Source: Clostridium aminobutyricum (GTDB lineage Bacteria; Bacillota; Clostridia; Peptostreptococcales; Anaerovoracaceae). Taken from it: DNA of 64,000 bases. Of the stretch, positions 17,851 through 26,067 are shown piece after piece. The notes below the pieces were generated by a model that was not told the origin of the DNA, ran no database searches, and saw only the letters and a program-made list of their open reading frames with translations. The stretch covers positions 372,001 to 436,000 of the forward strand of contig NZ_JAFJZZ010000002.1 in assembly GCF_017255415.1 (NCBI RefSeq). The letters are read 5' to 3'. Positions within the stretch are counted from its first letter, which is position 1. Every line of letters starts with the position of its first letter. The position numbers and the translations under genes were made by a program.

Positions 17851-17898
17851 GAAAAAACGAGGCTCTAATTTGCTTTTTAAGACAAATTAGAGCCTCGT
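17851..17898 (-). terminator. Strong terminator of the MacAB-type operon
   Basis: ACGAGGCTCTAATTTG (17857-17872) and its exact complement (17883-17898) form a 16-bp stem with a 10-base loop; an A-run at 17852-17857 gives the U-tract on the minus strand. Confidence 0.92.
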
Positions 17899-17959
17899 TG
17901 GTACTATGTGTCGTTTTTCCGATAAAACCCGTCGAAACCTCCATTTAGAAGGTCGTTTT

Positions 17960-19171
17960 TTATTCGAATCTCAGTGCTTCGATCGGGTCTAGTTTCGCTG
18001 CCTTCCTAGCAGGGAAAATTCCAAAGAAGATCCCTACGCAAGCTGAAAAGCTGACGGCCATCAAGATGACTATAGGGTTTATGACGATATCGATACCTGC
18101 GACCGTCATTCCTATAGTTGCTATACCAATTCCTAAACCTGTGCCTATGATACCGCCAATGACCGACAATATCATTGCCTCAATCAGGAATTGGGTTAAG
18201 ATGTCGTTTGTCCGTGCTCCTAAGGATTTTCTTATGCCTATTTCCCTTGTACGTTCGGTTACCGACACCAGCATGATGTTCATGATTCCGATTCCTCCGA
18301 CCAACAAAGAAATTGCTGCGATAGCACCTATCGCCAGGGATAGAATTCCTAGCACCTGATTAATAGAACTCAATTGCGATTGTGCCGACTCTGCGGTATA
18401 AAATTCAGGTTGTTTATCTTTGATTTTCACCATATAGTTTGCAAAAGCTTTTGCCTGTTCATCTTGATTTTTATTTTCATTTGCATAAATCTCGATATAC
18501 GAGCTGCCTTCTCCCGGATGCATCAATGTGCTATACGGTGCATAGCAGGTATAACTTCCGCTATTGTTTAATTGACTGAAAATAGATTTTTTAACTTCAT
18601 ATACGCCAACAACGGTTAAATCTTTATTTTCGCCGAGTACTGTTACAGGTAAGGTTTCTCCTACCACGTTTTCTTTATTAAATAAATATCGTGCGGCCTC
18701 TACATCAATAATGATGCTGTCTCTTCTTCCGTCCACATCGGTTTTATTGACGAACCTTCCGTAAAGTAAATTGATACTCGTATTAAAGTTATTGTAGTTT
18801 GCTCCTACTCCGCTTATATTTAACTTCGCCTTTAATCTTCCGATTTTAGTTTCACTATTTGCCGAAGAAGTGGGTACGGCGTATCGAATATCTTCCGGAA
18901 ATCGTTCTTTTAAAGCTTCCAGATCGTCTGTCGTAAACAGATCACTTTCATTTATGCCGCCATCCGTCATCTGCCAGTTGATCATCAAATACACGTAGGA
19001 GCTGAAGCCTTCAAACTCTTTACTTACCGCGCCTTTCGCACTGTCTCCTATGGAGGTGATGGCAATGACCGAGCTGATTCCAATGATGATTCCAAGCATC
19101 GTAAGAAAGGACCTCATTTTATTGACTCGTATTGCGGAAAGAGCCAGCTTAATATTTTCAATTAGCAGCAT
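17960..19171 (-). CDS. MacB/FtsX-family ABC transporter permease
   Basis: A 403-residue permease of the MacB type. One N-terminal helix follows the conserved ALSAIRVNKMRSFLTMLGIIIGISSVIAI, then a periplasmic-type (here extracytoplasmic) MacB_PCD domain of about 230 residues, then three C-terminal helices of the FtsX domain (SLLVGGIGIMNIMLVSVTERTREIGIRKSLGAR). It overlaps the ATPase gene upstream by 10 bases. With the ATPase and the membrane-fusion protein it forms a tripartite-like efflux pump; in Gram-positives such pumps export peptides or antibiotics. Substrate cannot be told. Confidence 0.93.
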   Translation of the reverse strand: MLLIENIKLALSAIRVNKMRSFLTMLGIIIGISSVIAITSIGDSAKGAVSKEFEGFSSYVYLMINWQMTDGGINESDLFTTDDLEALKERFPEDIRYAVPTSSANSETKIGRLKAKLNISGVGANYNNFNTSINLLYGRFVNKTDVDGRRDSIIIDVEAARYLFNKENVVGETLPVTVLGENKDLTVVGVYEVKKSIFSQLNNSGSYTCYAPYSTLMHPGEGSSYIEIYANENKNQDEQAKAFANYMVKIKDKQPEFYTAESAQSQLSSINQVLGILSLAIGAIAAISLLVGGIGIMNIMLVSVTERTREIGIRKSLGARTNDILTQFLIEAMILSVIGGIIGTGLGIGIATIGMTVAGIDIVINPIVILMAVSFSACVGIFFGIFPARKAAKLDPIEALRFE

Positions 19172-19944
19172 ACTTCCACCTCCTCCGCTTTCCCTTGTAC
19201 GTCATCGGTTTTATTTTCTTTCGCAGTCCTATTCTCTTTACTTTTTATTCCTTTTTCGGTTAATTGGTCGCTGACAATTTGACCGTCTTTAAAAGTGACA
19301 ACCCGGTCTGTAAAGGCTGCAATATCCGGTTCGTGCGTTACGATGATAACGGTATTTCCATTTTCTCGATTCAGCTTTGTGAATAAGTCCATGATCTCAA
19401 TAGAAGATCTGGAATCTAAGTTTCCTGTCGGCTCATCCGCCAGTATAATCGGCGGTTCATTTGCCAGCGATCTTGCAATGGCGACTCGTTGCCGTTGCCC
19501 TCCGGAAAGTTCATTCGGCATATGTTCATACCGATCGCCCAGCCCTACACTTTCTAAGAGAAATATAGCTCTTTTCCGTCTTTCCGCTGCACTTTTTTTA
19601 CCATATACCATAGGAAGCTCCACATTTTTTAATGCACTGGTTCTGGGTATGAGATTGAATGACTGAAACACAAAACCGATTTTCTGATTTCTTATATAGG
19701 ATAATTCATTATCTGTTTTATCGCTTATTGAGATATCTTCCAGGTAATACTGTCCTTCTGAAGGTCTATCCAGACACCCAAGAATGTTCATTAAAGTAGA
19801 TTTGCCTGATCCTGAGGTTCCCATGATCGCGACAAATTCACCCTTTTCAATCACCAAATTGATGCCTCTTAAGGCCGTTACTTCAATGCTCCCATTTTTA
19901 TAGGTCTTTATTAAGTCGCAGACCCTTATTACTTCATTGCTCAT
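19162..19944 (-). CDS. MacB/LolD-type ABC transporter ATPase
   Basis: A 260-residue nucleotide-binding subunit. Walker A GTSGSGKST (42-50), Q-loop VFQSFNLIP, signature LSGGQRQRVAIARSL, Walker B IILADEPTGNLDS and switch His in VTHEPD are all present. The last about 35 residues (KENRTAKENKTDDVQGKAEEVEVCC) are a charged tail ending in a Cys pair, not part of the fold. It is 17 bases downstream of the fusion-protein gene and overlaps the permease gene by 10 bases. Confidence 0.95.
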   Translation of the reverse strand: MSNEVIRVCDLIKTYKNGSIEVTALRGINLVIEKGEFVAIMGTSGSGKSTLMNILGCLDRPSEGQYYLEDISISDKTDNELSYIRNQKIGFVFQSFNLIPRTSALKNVELPMVYGKKSAAERRKRAIFLLESVGLGDRYEHMPNELSGGQRQRVAIARSLANEPPIILADEPTGNLDSRSSIEIMDLFTKLNRENGNTVIIVTHEPDIAAFTDRVVTFKDGQIVSDQLTEKGIKSKENRTAKENKTDDVQGKAEEVEVCC

Positions 19945-19961
19945 CGTCGGACCTTCTTTCT

Positions 19962-21050
19962 TTACTGTACCGCATCATTGCCGGAAACGGTTACAGGCAT
20001 TCCATCGGTCAACGAATAGGTTGGTGCGAGAACAACTTGATCCCCGGGTTTCACCTTGTCAGAGATAATTTCTATATTGAAGTCTCCTTCAAGACCAGTT
20101 TTAACTTCTACCTTATGCAATACATTCTTTTTAATGACGAATACATAGGTTTTACCTGCTGATACATCTTCTAAAACGGCATCAATCGGAACGGATAAAG
20201 CATTTTCTTTCTTTTGTATCAATATATTTGCTTTTGCTGTAACACCGGCGATAAGATTGCTGTCTCCTTTCTCAATAGCGATTACAACAGGAATCACCAT
20301 TTCAGTGCCGTCTTTTTTTTGTTCTCCTGACGGCGCGATTCTTGAAACCACACCTTTCACGGATTGATCACCAAGCATTTCCGCCGTAATGCCTACCTCT
20401 TGGCCTACTTTAATCTTACTGATATCGTATTCACTTATATTTACCTTTAGTTGAAGGTTCTTAAGATCCTCTATAATAAACATCGGCTCATTATTTTCCG
20501 TATCGTTTGCGTTGCTTCCCACCGTAACATTTACCCTGGTTACCGTACCGTTGATAGGACTTGTTATATTCTTTTTAGTCAAATCATAGGAGGACATCAT
20601 CGCGGATGCAGATTCATAATCAGCCTTCGCTTTTAAGTACTCTTCTTGAGGTTTTGCCCCTTGCTCATATAAGGACTTTGCCAGATCATATTGTCTTTTT
20701 AACTCACTTAAGTCAATCTTCGCTTTGTTATATTGTTCCTGGGTACTCCCGTCGTCCAACAAGGCCAGCTGCTGGCCTTTTGATACAATATCCCCCTCTT
20801 TTACATATACGGCTTTTACTTCGGAACTTAACGTAGATTGAATCTGCGCCTTCTCCGTTCCTTCCACCGTTCCCTTTATAGATACTGCCTGCTCCAATGT
20901 CATCGTTTCTGCAGTGCTTGCAGATACAGGCGTTCCAATGGCCTTACTCGATTTAAAAGGTCCGATAACGACTCCAATGACAACAATTACAATAAATATT
21001 ATGGCAGGAATCAATATCCACTTTTTCTTAAATTTTATTTTTTCTTTCAT
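19962..21050 (-). CDS. HlyD/MacA-family periplasmic-adaptor-type efflux protein
   Basis: A 362-residue membrane-fusion protein. An N-terminal membrane anchor (about 11-30) is followed by the split lipoyl motif (VKAVYVKEGDIVSKGQQLALLDDG and ITSPINGTVTRVNVTVGS), a short alpha-hairpin (about 105-155), a beta barrel and the membrane-proximal domain. It is first gene of the efflux operon. In Gram-positives the adaptor links the MacB-like permease to the cell wall side. Upstream on the minus strand a TATAAT-like -10 lies at 21159-21164. Confidence 0.92.
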   Translation of the reverse strand: MKEKIKFKKKWILIPAIIFIVIVVIGVVIGPFKSSKAIGTPVSASTAETMTLEQAVSIKGTVEGTEKAQIQSTLSSEVKAVYVKEGDIVSKGQQLALLDDGSTQEQYNKAKIDLSELKRQYDLAKSLYEQGAKPQEEYLKAKADYESASAMMSSYDLTKKNITSPINGTVTRVNVTVGSNANDTENNEPMFIIEDLKNLQLKVNISEYDISKIKVGQEVGITAEMLGDQSVKGVVSRIAPSGEQKKDGTEMVIPVVIAIEKGDSNLIAGVTAKANILIQKKENALSVPIDAVLEDVSAGKTYVFVIKKNVLHKVEVKTGLEGDFNIEIISDKVKPGDQVVLAPTYSLTDGMPVTVSGNDAVQ

Positions 21051-21352
21051 TGTTAATACCCCTTTTAAAATTTCCTTCTTATTTTTTTGATTTTATTAAG
21101 GTTTGATGATCGTTAAAAGCAAGATAAAACCCACAGATTTCATGCTTTTAACGTTTTAATTATACCGCAATTTTCGCCTTTCATTTATTAAATCTTTCTT
21201 AACAATCTACTGTGTCTTTTATAAATCGTCTATAAGCTTTATACTTTATGATTTAAATATCAACATTTATTTCCAAATTCATCCATTATTTAAGCATTTA
21301 AAGCGCTTACAAAAAACTTTTTAAGATAATTGTGGGATTTTTCAGAAAACAC

Positions 21353-21380
21353 TTGCAATTTAAATTACAGGTGCTATAAT
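21353..21380 (+). promoter_or_regulatory. Promoter of the orphan RNA
   Basis: -35 TTGCAA (21353-21358), 16-base spacer, extended -10 TGCTATAAT with TATAAT at 21375-21380. It is one of the best sigma-A promoters in the left arm and points to the plus strand, where no gene follows. Confidence 0.75.
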
Positions 21381-21386
21381 AAAGTC

Positions 21387-21577
21387 ATAAAACAGATACC
21401 AAACAAAATACTTTAACTTTATGATAGAATGTCCAAAGGTTGTTGGACAAGATTAGTTAGTATTCAATGTTTGTATCAAAGAGAAAGGGGTGAGTCCGCC
21501 AGAAATGCTAACCGAACAGAAATAGCGCCGCTTGTCAAACACCATGTTATGGGATGAGCGGCGCTATTTCTGTTTTT
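21387..21577 (+). ncRNA. Candidate orphan structured small RNA, about 190 nt
   Basis: Between a consensus promoter and a perfect terminator lies a non-coding segment with clear structure: a long closing stem (GATAC..AAACA..AATACT at 21395-21412 with AGTATT..TGTTTGTATC at 21459-21477), an inner 7-bp hairpin (TGTCCAA 21430-21436 with TTGGACA 21443-21449), a purine-rich linker AAAGAGAAAGGGGTGAG, and the terminator. No open frame with a start is evident. Downstream on the plus strand there is no gene (the next gene is convergent), so it is not an mRNA leader. It matches no RNA class I can name; 6S RNA and riboswitch remnants are alternatives. Confidence 0.55.
21517..21577 (+). terminator. Terminator of the orphan RNA
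   Basis: CAGAAATAGCGCCGCT (21517-21532) pairs perfectly with AGCGGCGCTATTTCTG (21557-21572), followed by TTTTT. Confidence 0.95.
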
Positions 21578-21615
21578 GAAGATCTTATTTAATCTTCTAC
21601 GTTATCGCCTCAACT

Positions 21616-21673
21616 ATTATAAAAAAAGCCTCTGCGAGGTGATTTTAGCCTCCAGTCACTCGCGCTTTTTATA
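21616..21673. repeat. Nested inverted repeat, shared with 56913
   Basis: TATTATAAAAA...AGC and GCTTTTTATAATA form a long outer stem around GCGAG/CTCGC. The core AAAAAGCCTCTGNGAGG...TTTAGC...CAGTCRC recurs at 56922-56965. It could act as a bidirectional terminator between the RNA and the DUF1294 gene. Confidence 0.55.
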
Positions 21674-21681
21674 ATACCCCG

Positions 21682-21960
21682 TCATATCGCAAGCGATATT
21701 TTCTGCATAATAAAATAGAAGCATATAATATTAAGAATTACCGCTAACGGTAACAATACTTTAAACTTTGTTTTCTGAGTTTTATGCCTGAATACTTTAG
21801 ATCCTGTTATGGTTCCTACTCCTCCCATTGCAAAGGCGGAAATAAGCAATACAGATTCTCTTATTCTCCATTTTTTATGCTCTGCTTTATACTTATCAAC
21901 TCCCATCATGCTGAAGGTTATCACATTCCAAGCGATTAATATGATCTCAAAATATTTCAT
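21682..21960 (-). CDS. DUF1294 membrane protein
   Basis: A 92-residue protein with three hydrophobic segments (about 3-20, 35-55 and 68-88). The pattern WNVITFSMMGVDKYKAEHKKWRIRESVLLISAFAMGGVGTITGSKVFRHKTQKTKF is the whole DUF1294 family motif (D-K-A followed by R-x-x-E, then G-x-x-x-G, then H-K-T). It lies alone, convergent with the orphan RNA. Function of the family is unknown; it is a small integral membrane protein. Confidence 0.9.
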   Translation of the reverse strand: MKYFEIILIAWNVITFSMMGVDKYKAEHKKWRIRESVLLISAFAMGGVGTITGSKVFRHKTQKTKFKVLLPLAVILNIICFYFIMQKISLAI

Positions 21961-22113
21961 CCTATACCTCTTTTGAACTTTTCTTGAACCTCTTTCAAAT
22001 AGTTTTGTTAAAATCTTTATTATATTTTTCTTTTCATTCTTTAAAGTTTTGATTCTTATTTTATAAATCTATTCTTTTCTATGTAAAACGATCCCCTGCT
22101 TATCTGTATTGAT

Positions 22114-22129
22114 TGTTTCACGTGAAACA
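22114..22129. promoter_or_regulatory. parS centromere site 1
   Basis: TGTTTCACGTGAAACA is a perfect match to the 16-bp Firmicute parS consensus. It lies just downstream of parB. Confidence 0.95.
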
Positions 22130-22182
22130 TATTCGAATAAATGAGATGGAACAAAATAAATTAAAACAATATTCCCGCTAAA

Positions 22183-22221
22183 ACAACAACATCGCATTCA
22201 CAAATCAGTTGTAAATGCGAT
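22183..22221 (-). terminator. Terminator of the parA-parB operon
   Basis: ATCGCATT (22191-22198) pairs with AATGCGAT (22214-22221), extended by ACA/TGT; the minus strand continues GTTGTTGTTTT, a modest U-rich tail. Confidence 0.7.
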
Positions 22222-22230
22222 GGTATTAAT

Positions 22231-23154
22231 TTATTCGGTTAAACCCCTTAAAAATTCAATCAATCGTTCGAGCTCTTCACGATTATAGTACTCAATTTCA
22301 ATTTTGCCTTTGTTATTGCCGGAGAGTTTCAAATTCACTTTTGTTCCCATGATTTCTTTTAATTCTGCTTCCACCATTAAAATATCCGGTGCTTTTTCTC
22401 TTTTTTCCTTTTGTTTCTTAGTTTTCGGTTCAGAAATGCTGTTAATCAGCGATTCAACTTCACGAACAGACAATCCTTCCTCAGCCACCTTATCAGCAAT
22501 AGCTATTCTTGTATCTTCATCCGCGATACCTGCGATAGCTCTGGCGTGTCCATTGGTTAGTTTACCCTCTATTACATAATTCCTTACCGGTATAGGCAAT
22601 TTTAACAAACGAAGAGAATTTGTGATATAAGGCCTGCTTTTACCCACATTTTTTGATATCTGCTCTTGGCTCAAACCAAAACGTTCAACCATTTGCTGCA
22701 GGGCTTCTGCTTCTTCTATCGGATTTAAATCTTCACGCTGCATATTTTCTATAATAGAAATGACCATGTTCTCTTCTTCAGTCAATTCTTTCAATATACA
22801 AGGCACAACTTTTAAATTCGCTTTTCTTGCAGCACGCCATCTTCTTTCACCGGCGACGATTTCATAACCAACTTCAGCAGGTCGGATAACAATTGGCTGA
22901 ATAACCCCATAGGTTTCGATGGAAGTCGCCAGTTCATCAATTTTTTCATCATCAAACCGTTTTCTTGGTTGATTAATATTCGGTTTGATATCATTAATGT
23001 CTAGATACAAGATGGTATTCTTCCGATCCTCCAAAGTATCTGAACTGTTCTTTTCTCTAGGCGTATTATCACTTATCTGTGAAGCATTAATCTCAACTGC
23101 ACTAAAAAGTTCTTCCAGCCCTCTTCCCAGCCCTCTATTTTTTGGTGTCGCCAT
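22231..23154 (-). CDS. parB: Chromosome-partitioning protein ParB (Spo0J)
   Basis: A 307-residue CTP-dependent DNA clamp that loads at parS and spreads to organise the origin region. The N-terminal ParA-activating peptide (KNRGLGRGLEELF), the CTP-binding GERRWRA motif (about 103-109), the HTH region (LSQEQISKNVGKSRPYITNSLRLLKLP) and a C-terminal dimerisation domain are present. A parS site sits 100 bases past the stop and a second lies beyond parA. It is translationally coupled to parA: the stop and start codons overlap as TAATG. Confidence 0.97.
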   Translation of the reverse strand: MATPKNRGLGRGLEELFSAVEINASQISDNTPREKNSSDTLEDRKNTILYLDINDIKPNINQPRKRFDDEKIDELATSIETYGVIQPIVIRPAEVGYEIVAGERRWRAARKANLKVVPCILKELTEEENMVISIIENMQREDLNPIEEAEALQQMVERFGLSQEQISKNVGKSRPYITNSLRLLKLPIPVRNYVIEGKLTNGHARAIAGIADEDTRIAIADKVAEEGLSVREVESLINSISEPKTKKQKEKREKAPDILMVEAELKEIMGTKVNLKLSGNNKGKIEIEYYNREELERLIEFLRGLTE

Positions 23155-23927
23155 TATTCATTCGCCTCCAAATCAAGAAATTCTTCCGCAAATTCAAAAT
23201 ATGCAGCTGCACCGGCAGATTTTGGGTCATATTCTGTAATTGGCATTCCATAACTTGGTGCCTCAGCTAATCGAACATTTCTTGGGATAACAGTCGTATA
23301 AACCTTTTCTCTAAAATATTTCTTTACTTCTTCTACAACTTGGATAGATAGATTCGTTCTTCCATCAAACATACTTAAGATAACACCCTGTATCTGTAGA
23401 GATGGATTCAAGCTCTTTTTTACCAATTCTATGGTACTCATCAGCTGGCTTACTCCTTCCAGTGCATAAAATTCACACTGGATTGGAATCAAAACACTAT
23501 CTACTGCAGTTAAAGAATTAATTGTCAATAATCCTAAGGATGGCGGACAATCAATAAAAATATAATCATAATTTGATTTAATCTTGTCGATCGCCTTTTT
23601 TAACCTTTTTTCTCTGCCTTCTAATTGAACCAATTCAATTTCTGCTCCTGCCAACTGTACACTGGCAGGAATGATATCCAGATTTTCTACATTCGTATGC
23701 ATGATTGCTTCCTCAGGAGCAATTGTATCATCCACTAGAATTTCATATGTAGTTCTATCTAATCCCTTTTTTGCAATTCCTACGCCACTAGTAGTATTGC
23801 CTTGCGGATCAATATCCAGTATAAGGATTTTCTTACCTTTTAATGCTAAACATGCAGCCAGATTTATATTAGTAGTTGTTTTACCAACCCCGCCCTTCTG
23901 GTTAAATATTGCTATAGTTTTACTCAA
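23154..23927 (-). CDS. parA: Chromosome-partitioning ATPase ParA (Soj)
   Basis: A 257-residue Walker-type ATPase. The deviant Walker A KGGVGKTT (11-18), the switch DIDPQGN and the Walker B FIDCPPSLG are intact. ParA binds DNA non-specifically as an ATP dimer; ParB stimulates its ATPase, and together they separate origins and regulate DnaA. It precedes parB in a two-gene operon near oriC. Confidence 0.97.
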   Translation of the reverse strand: MSKTIAIFNQKGGVGKTTTNINLAACLALKGKKILILDIDPQGNTTSGVGIAKKGLDRTTYEILVDDTIAPEEAIMHTNVENLDIIPASVQLAGAEIELVQLEGREKRLKKAIDKIKSNYDYIFIDCPPSLGLLTINSLTAVDSVLIPIQCEFYALEGVSQLMSTIELVKKSLNPSLQIQGVILSMFDGRTNLSIQVVEEVKKYFREKVYTTVIPRNVRLAEAPSYGMPITEYDPKSAGAAAYFEFAEEFLDLEANE

Positions 23928-24085
23928 AACATACCTCCATTTATATTAGATCTTCAACTCAAATGGTACAGAACCATTGTAGATTATAAGCTGGTTAAAT
24001 TCATATTTAATTTTTAATGATAGTGAATTAATAGTTACTAATTCATTATATATCACAACTGAAAATATAACCACACTTTTTTATA

Positions 24086-24101
24086 TGTTTCACGTGAAAC
24101 A
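24086..24101. promoter_or_regulatory. parS centromere site 2
   Basis: TGTTTCACGTGAAACA, identical to site 1 and to the consensus. Two sites 1.97 kb apart bracket parA-parB. Confidence 0.95.
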
Positions 24102-24250
24102 TATGACTTTTTTATTATTTGTTTCAAATGCTTCTTCAAAAAATTCATAAATCATTACAAATAAATCTTACTTATAAATTATATACAATAATAACATTTA
24201 AAAGAACCACAAATAACAACATCTTGTGGATTAAATTCAGCACATAACAA

Positions 24251-24289
24251 TAACTAGCTATTGCTTATATTATAAACAATAGCTAGTTA
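24251..24289 (-). terminator. Dyad after noc, probable terminator
   Basis: TAACTAGCTATTG (24251-24263) and CAATAGCTAGTTA (24277-24289) form a perfect 13-bp stem with a 13-base loop. The minus-strand tail is only weakly U-rich, so it may instead be a protein-binding dyad. Confidence 0.5.
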
Positions 24290-24345
24290 AAGGTTAAGGG
24301 ATTATCACTTTTTACTTTTATTTACATAAATGGTTATATTATGTA

Positions 24346-25146
24346 CTAAGAGACTTGATTACAATTGTTTCCTTTCGGTATAATGATTTTAATTTCATAA
24401 AATGCACCCAAATCTTCTTGGAAATACTTCGCATCACTTTCCGATTCTTTGATTTGGTTAAACGTTTTTCGAATGGTATTTAAATAAATCTTATGATTGA
24501 TAAAACTGATCTTCTGTCCTTTACGTTTTTCTTCTGCATGTTTTTCTAACACATCACTGATTAATTTCTCACTCTGCTTGACATTTAGATTATTTAAAAT
24601 AATTCGATCCAAGACTTTTTTTCTTAAATCATCGTCTTCTATTTTTAACAGAGCCCTTGCATGACGTTCCGTTAATTGATTTTCTACCAACGCATTTTGA
24701 ATGTTCCGCGGTAAGCTCAATAGCCGAATCTTGTTAGAAATCGTAGATTGCTGCTTACCCACGCGCTTTGCGATTTCCACTTGTGACAATCCAAAATCAT
24801 CCATCAACTTCTTATAAGCAATAGCTTCTTCCAAGTAGGATAAATTCTCACGCTGAACATTTTCTACAAGCGCAATTAAAGCAATATCTTTGGCATCGGC
24901 TTCTCTGATAATAGCCGGAATCTTTAAAAGTCCTGCTAATTTAGAAGCACGCAGACGACGTTCTCCCGCAATCAACAGATATTCTCCATCCTTACCCTTT
25001 TTAAGAATAATTGGCTGCAGAACACCATATTCCATAATAGAATCACGCAATTCTATTAGTTCTTCCTCTTTAAAAAATTTTCTCGGTTGTTCACTGTTAA
25101 TGACAATCATATCAATTGGCACTTCAATATTCTTTCTACTAAACAT
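24346..25146 (-). CDS. noc: Nucleoid occlusion protein Noc (second ParB-like protein)
   Basis: A 266-residue ParB paralogue next to rsmG, the standard Noc position. The CTP-binding GERRLRASKLAG (about 65-76), the HTH (LSQVEIAKRVGKQQSTISNKIRLLSLP) and the conserved TERHARALLKI are present. Noc binds its own sites and blocks division over the chromosome by membrane attachment. The N-terminus is short (MFSRKNIEVPIDMI): the ParB domain starts within about 8 residues, so the usual 10-15 residue amphipathic membrane helix of Bacillus Noc is reduced or missing. The GAGGAGAT site before the ATG supports this start. Confidence 0.88.
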   Translation of the reverse strand: MFSRKNIEVPIDMIVINSEQPRKFFKEEELIELRDSIMEYGVLQPIILKKGKDGEYLLIAGERRLRASKLAGLLKIPAIIREADAKDIALIALVENVQRENLSYLEEAIAYKKLMDDFGLSQVEIAKRVGKQQSTISNKIRLLSLPRNIQNALVENQLTERHARALLKIEDDDLRKKVLDRIILNNLNVKQSEKLISDVLEKHAEEKRKGQKISFINHKIYLNTIRKTFNQIKESESDAKYFQEDLGAFYEIKIIIPKGNNCNQVS

Positions 25147-25265
25147 TTAAGTATCTCCTCACAATCCTTATCCGGCGAGCACAATCATCAGGACTCGCAA
25201 GTATCACTCAATAATCTCTAGTTAAATAGTATCAGAAGCTTGTCCTTTTGCGGGCAGTAATAATA

Positions 25266-25301
25266 AACAAAAAACCCTCAAAATTCGCTATTTCAAGGGT
25301 T
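25266..25301 (-). terminator. Terminator overlapping the 3' end of rsmG
   Basis: AACCCTTGAAA (minus strand) pairs with TTTTGAGGGTT, and the T-run follows (A-run at 25268-25274). The first arm lies inside the last codons of rsmG. Confidence 0.85.
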
Positions 25302-26010
25302 CTTTCGATGGGGTTCCCGCTTTTCTTGGAAATTTTGCGGGAGTATTTTTACATTTGCTGATAACCCGTATATGATGGTCTAAATCGAAATCATCTAATT
25401 TAACTTGACGTTCCTCCATTAATTTACCACCTAAGAGATGAATGGCTTTCTCTGCTTCTTTGATTTCTTCTTCTGCCTTGTTTCCTTTATACGCCAGAAA
25501 AGCTCCGCCTACTTTAATGAAAGGCAGACAATATTCAGATAAAGTGGCTAAATTGGCAACCGCACGGGAAACACAAATATCATATTTTTCCCGATACATT
25601 TTGCTTTTTCCCAGGTCTTCCGCACGTCCGTGCAGCGTTTTCACATTTTGGATATCCAAATCGCTGCAAATTTGATCAATAATCTTCAATCTCTTATTTA
25701 AAGAGTCCATCAATACAAATTTTTTCTCCGGATATACCAATGCAAGGGGTATTCCGGGAAATCCTGCACCTGTTCCTACATCAATAACGGTCTGCGCTTT
25801 TTTCATCTCAGGAAATGAATAACAAAGAACGGAATCGATAAAATGTTTTTTAATGAATTCTTCTCGCTCCGTGATCGCCGTAAGATTCACTTTCTCGTTC
25901 CACTCAAGCACCAATTGCATATATCTTTCAAATTTATCGATCATTTCCTCCGTATAAGGAATCGATAAAGTATCCAATGCTTTTTCTAATTGTTTCATAT
26001 AATTCTCCAT
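25288..26010 (-). CDS. rsmG: 16S rRNA (guanine527-N7)-methyltransferase RsmG
   Basis: A 240-residue Rossmann-fold SAM methyltransferase that makes m7G527 in 16S rRNA. The SAM-binding VIDVGTGAGFPGIPLALVYPE (about 70-90) and the catalytic-site segments HGRAEDLG and CVSRAVANLATLSEYCLPF are typical of GidB/RsmG. It follows mnmG by 57 bases in the conserved mnmE-mnmG-rsmG-noc order. Confidence 0.97.
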   Translation of the reverse strand: MENYMKQLEKALDTLSIPYTEEMIDKFERYMQLVLEWNEKVNLTAITEREEFIKKHFIDSVLCYSFPEMKKAQTVIDVGTGAGFPGIPLALVYPEKKFVLMDSLNKRLKIIDQICSDLDIQNVKTLHGRAEDLGKSKMYREKYDICVSRAVANLATLSEYCLPFIKVGGAFLAYKGNKAEEEIKEAEKAIHLLGGKLMEERQVKLDDFDLDHHIRVISKCKNTPAKFPRKAGTPSKEPLK

Positions 26011-26067
26011 ATTAATAAAGCCAAATCATTGAAATTTAAACATTATTGTTTATTAACAATATACTTT

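Larger units (their letters stand above)
23928..24345. other. Gene-free parA-noc interval with a parS site
   Basis: The 418-base interval is AT-rich and has no convincing frame. It holds parS site 2 (24086-24101) and a perfect 13-bp dyad (24251-24289) after noc. Confidence 0.6.
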
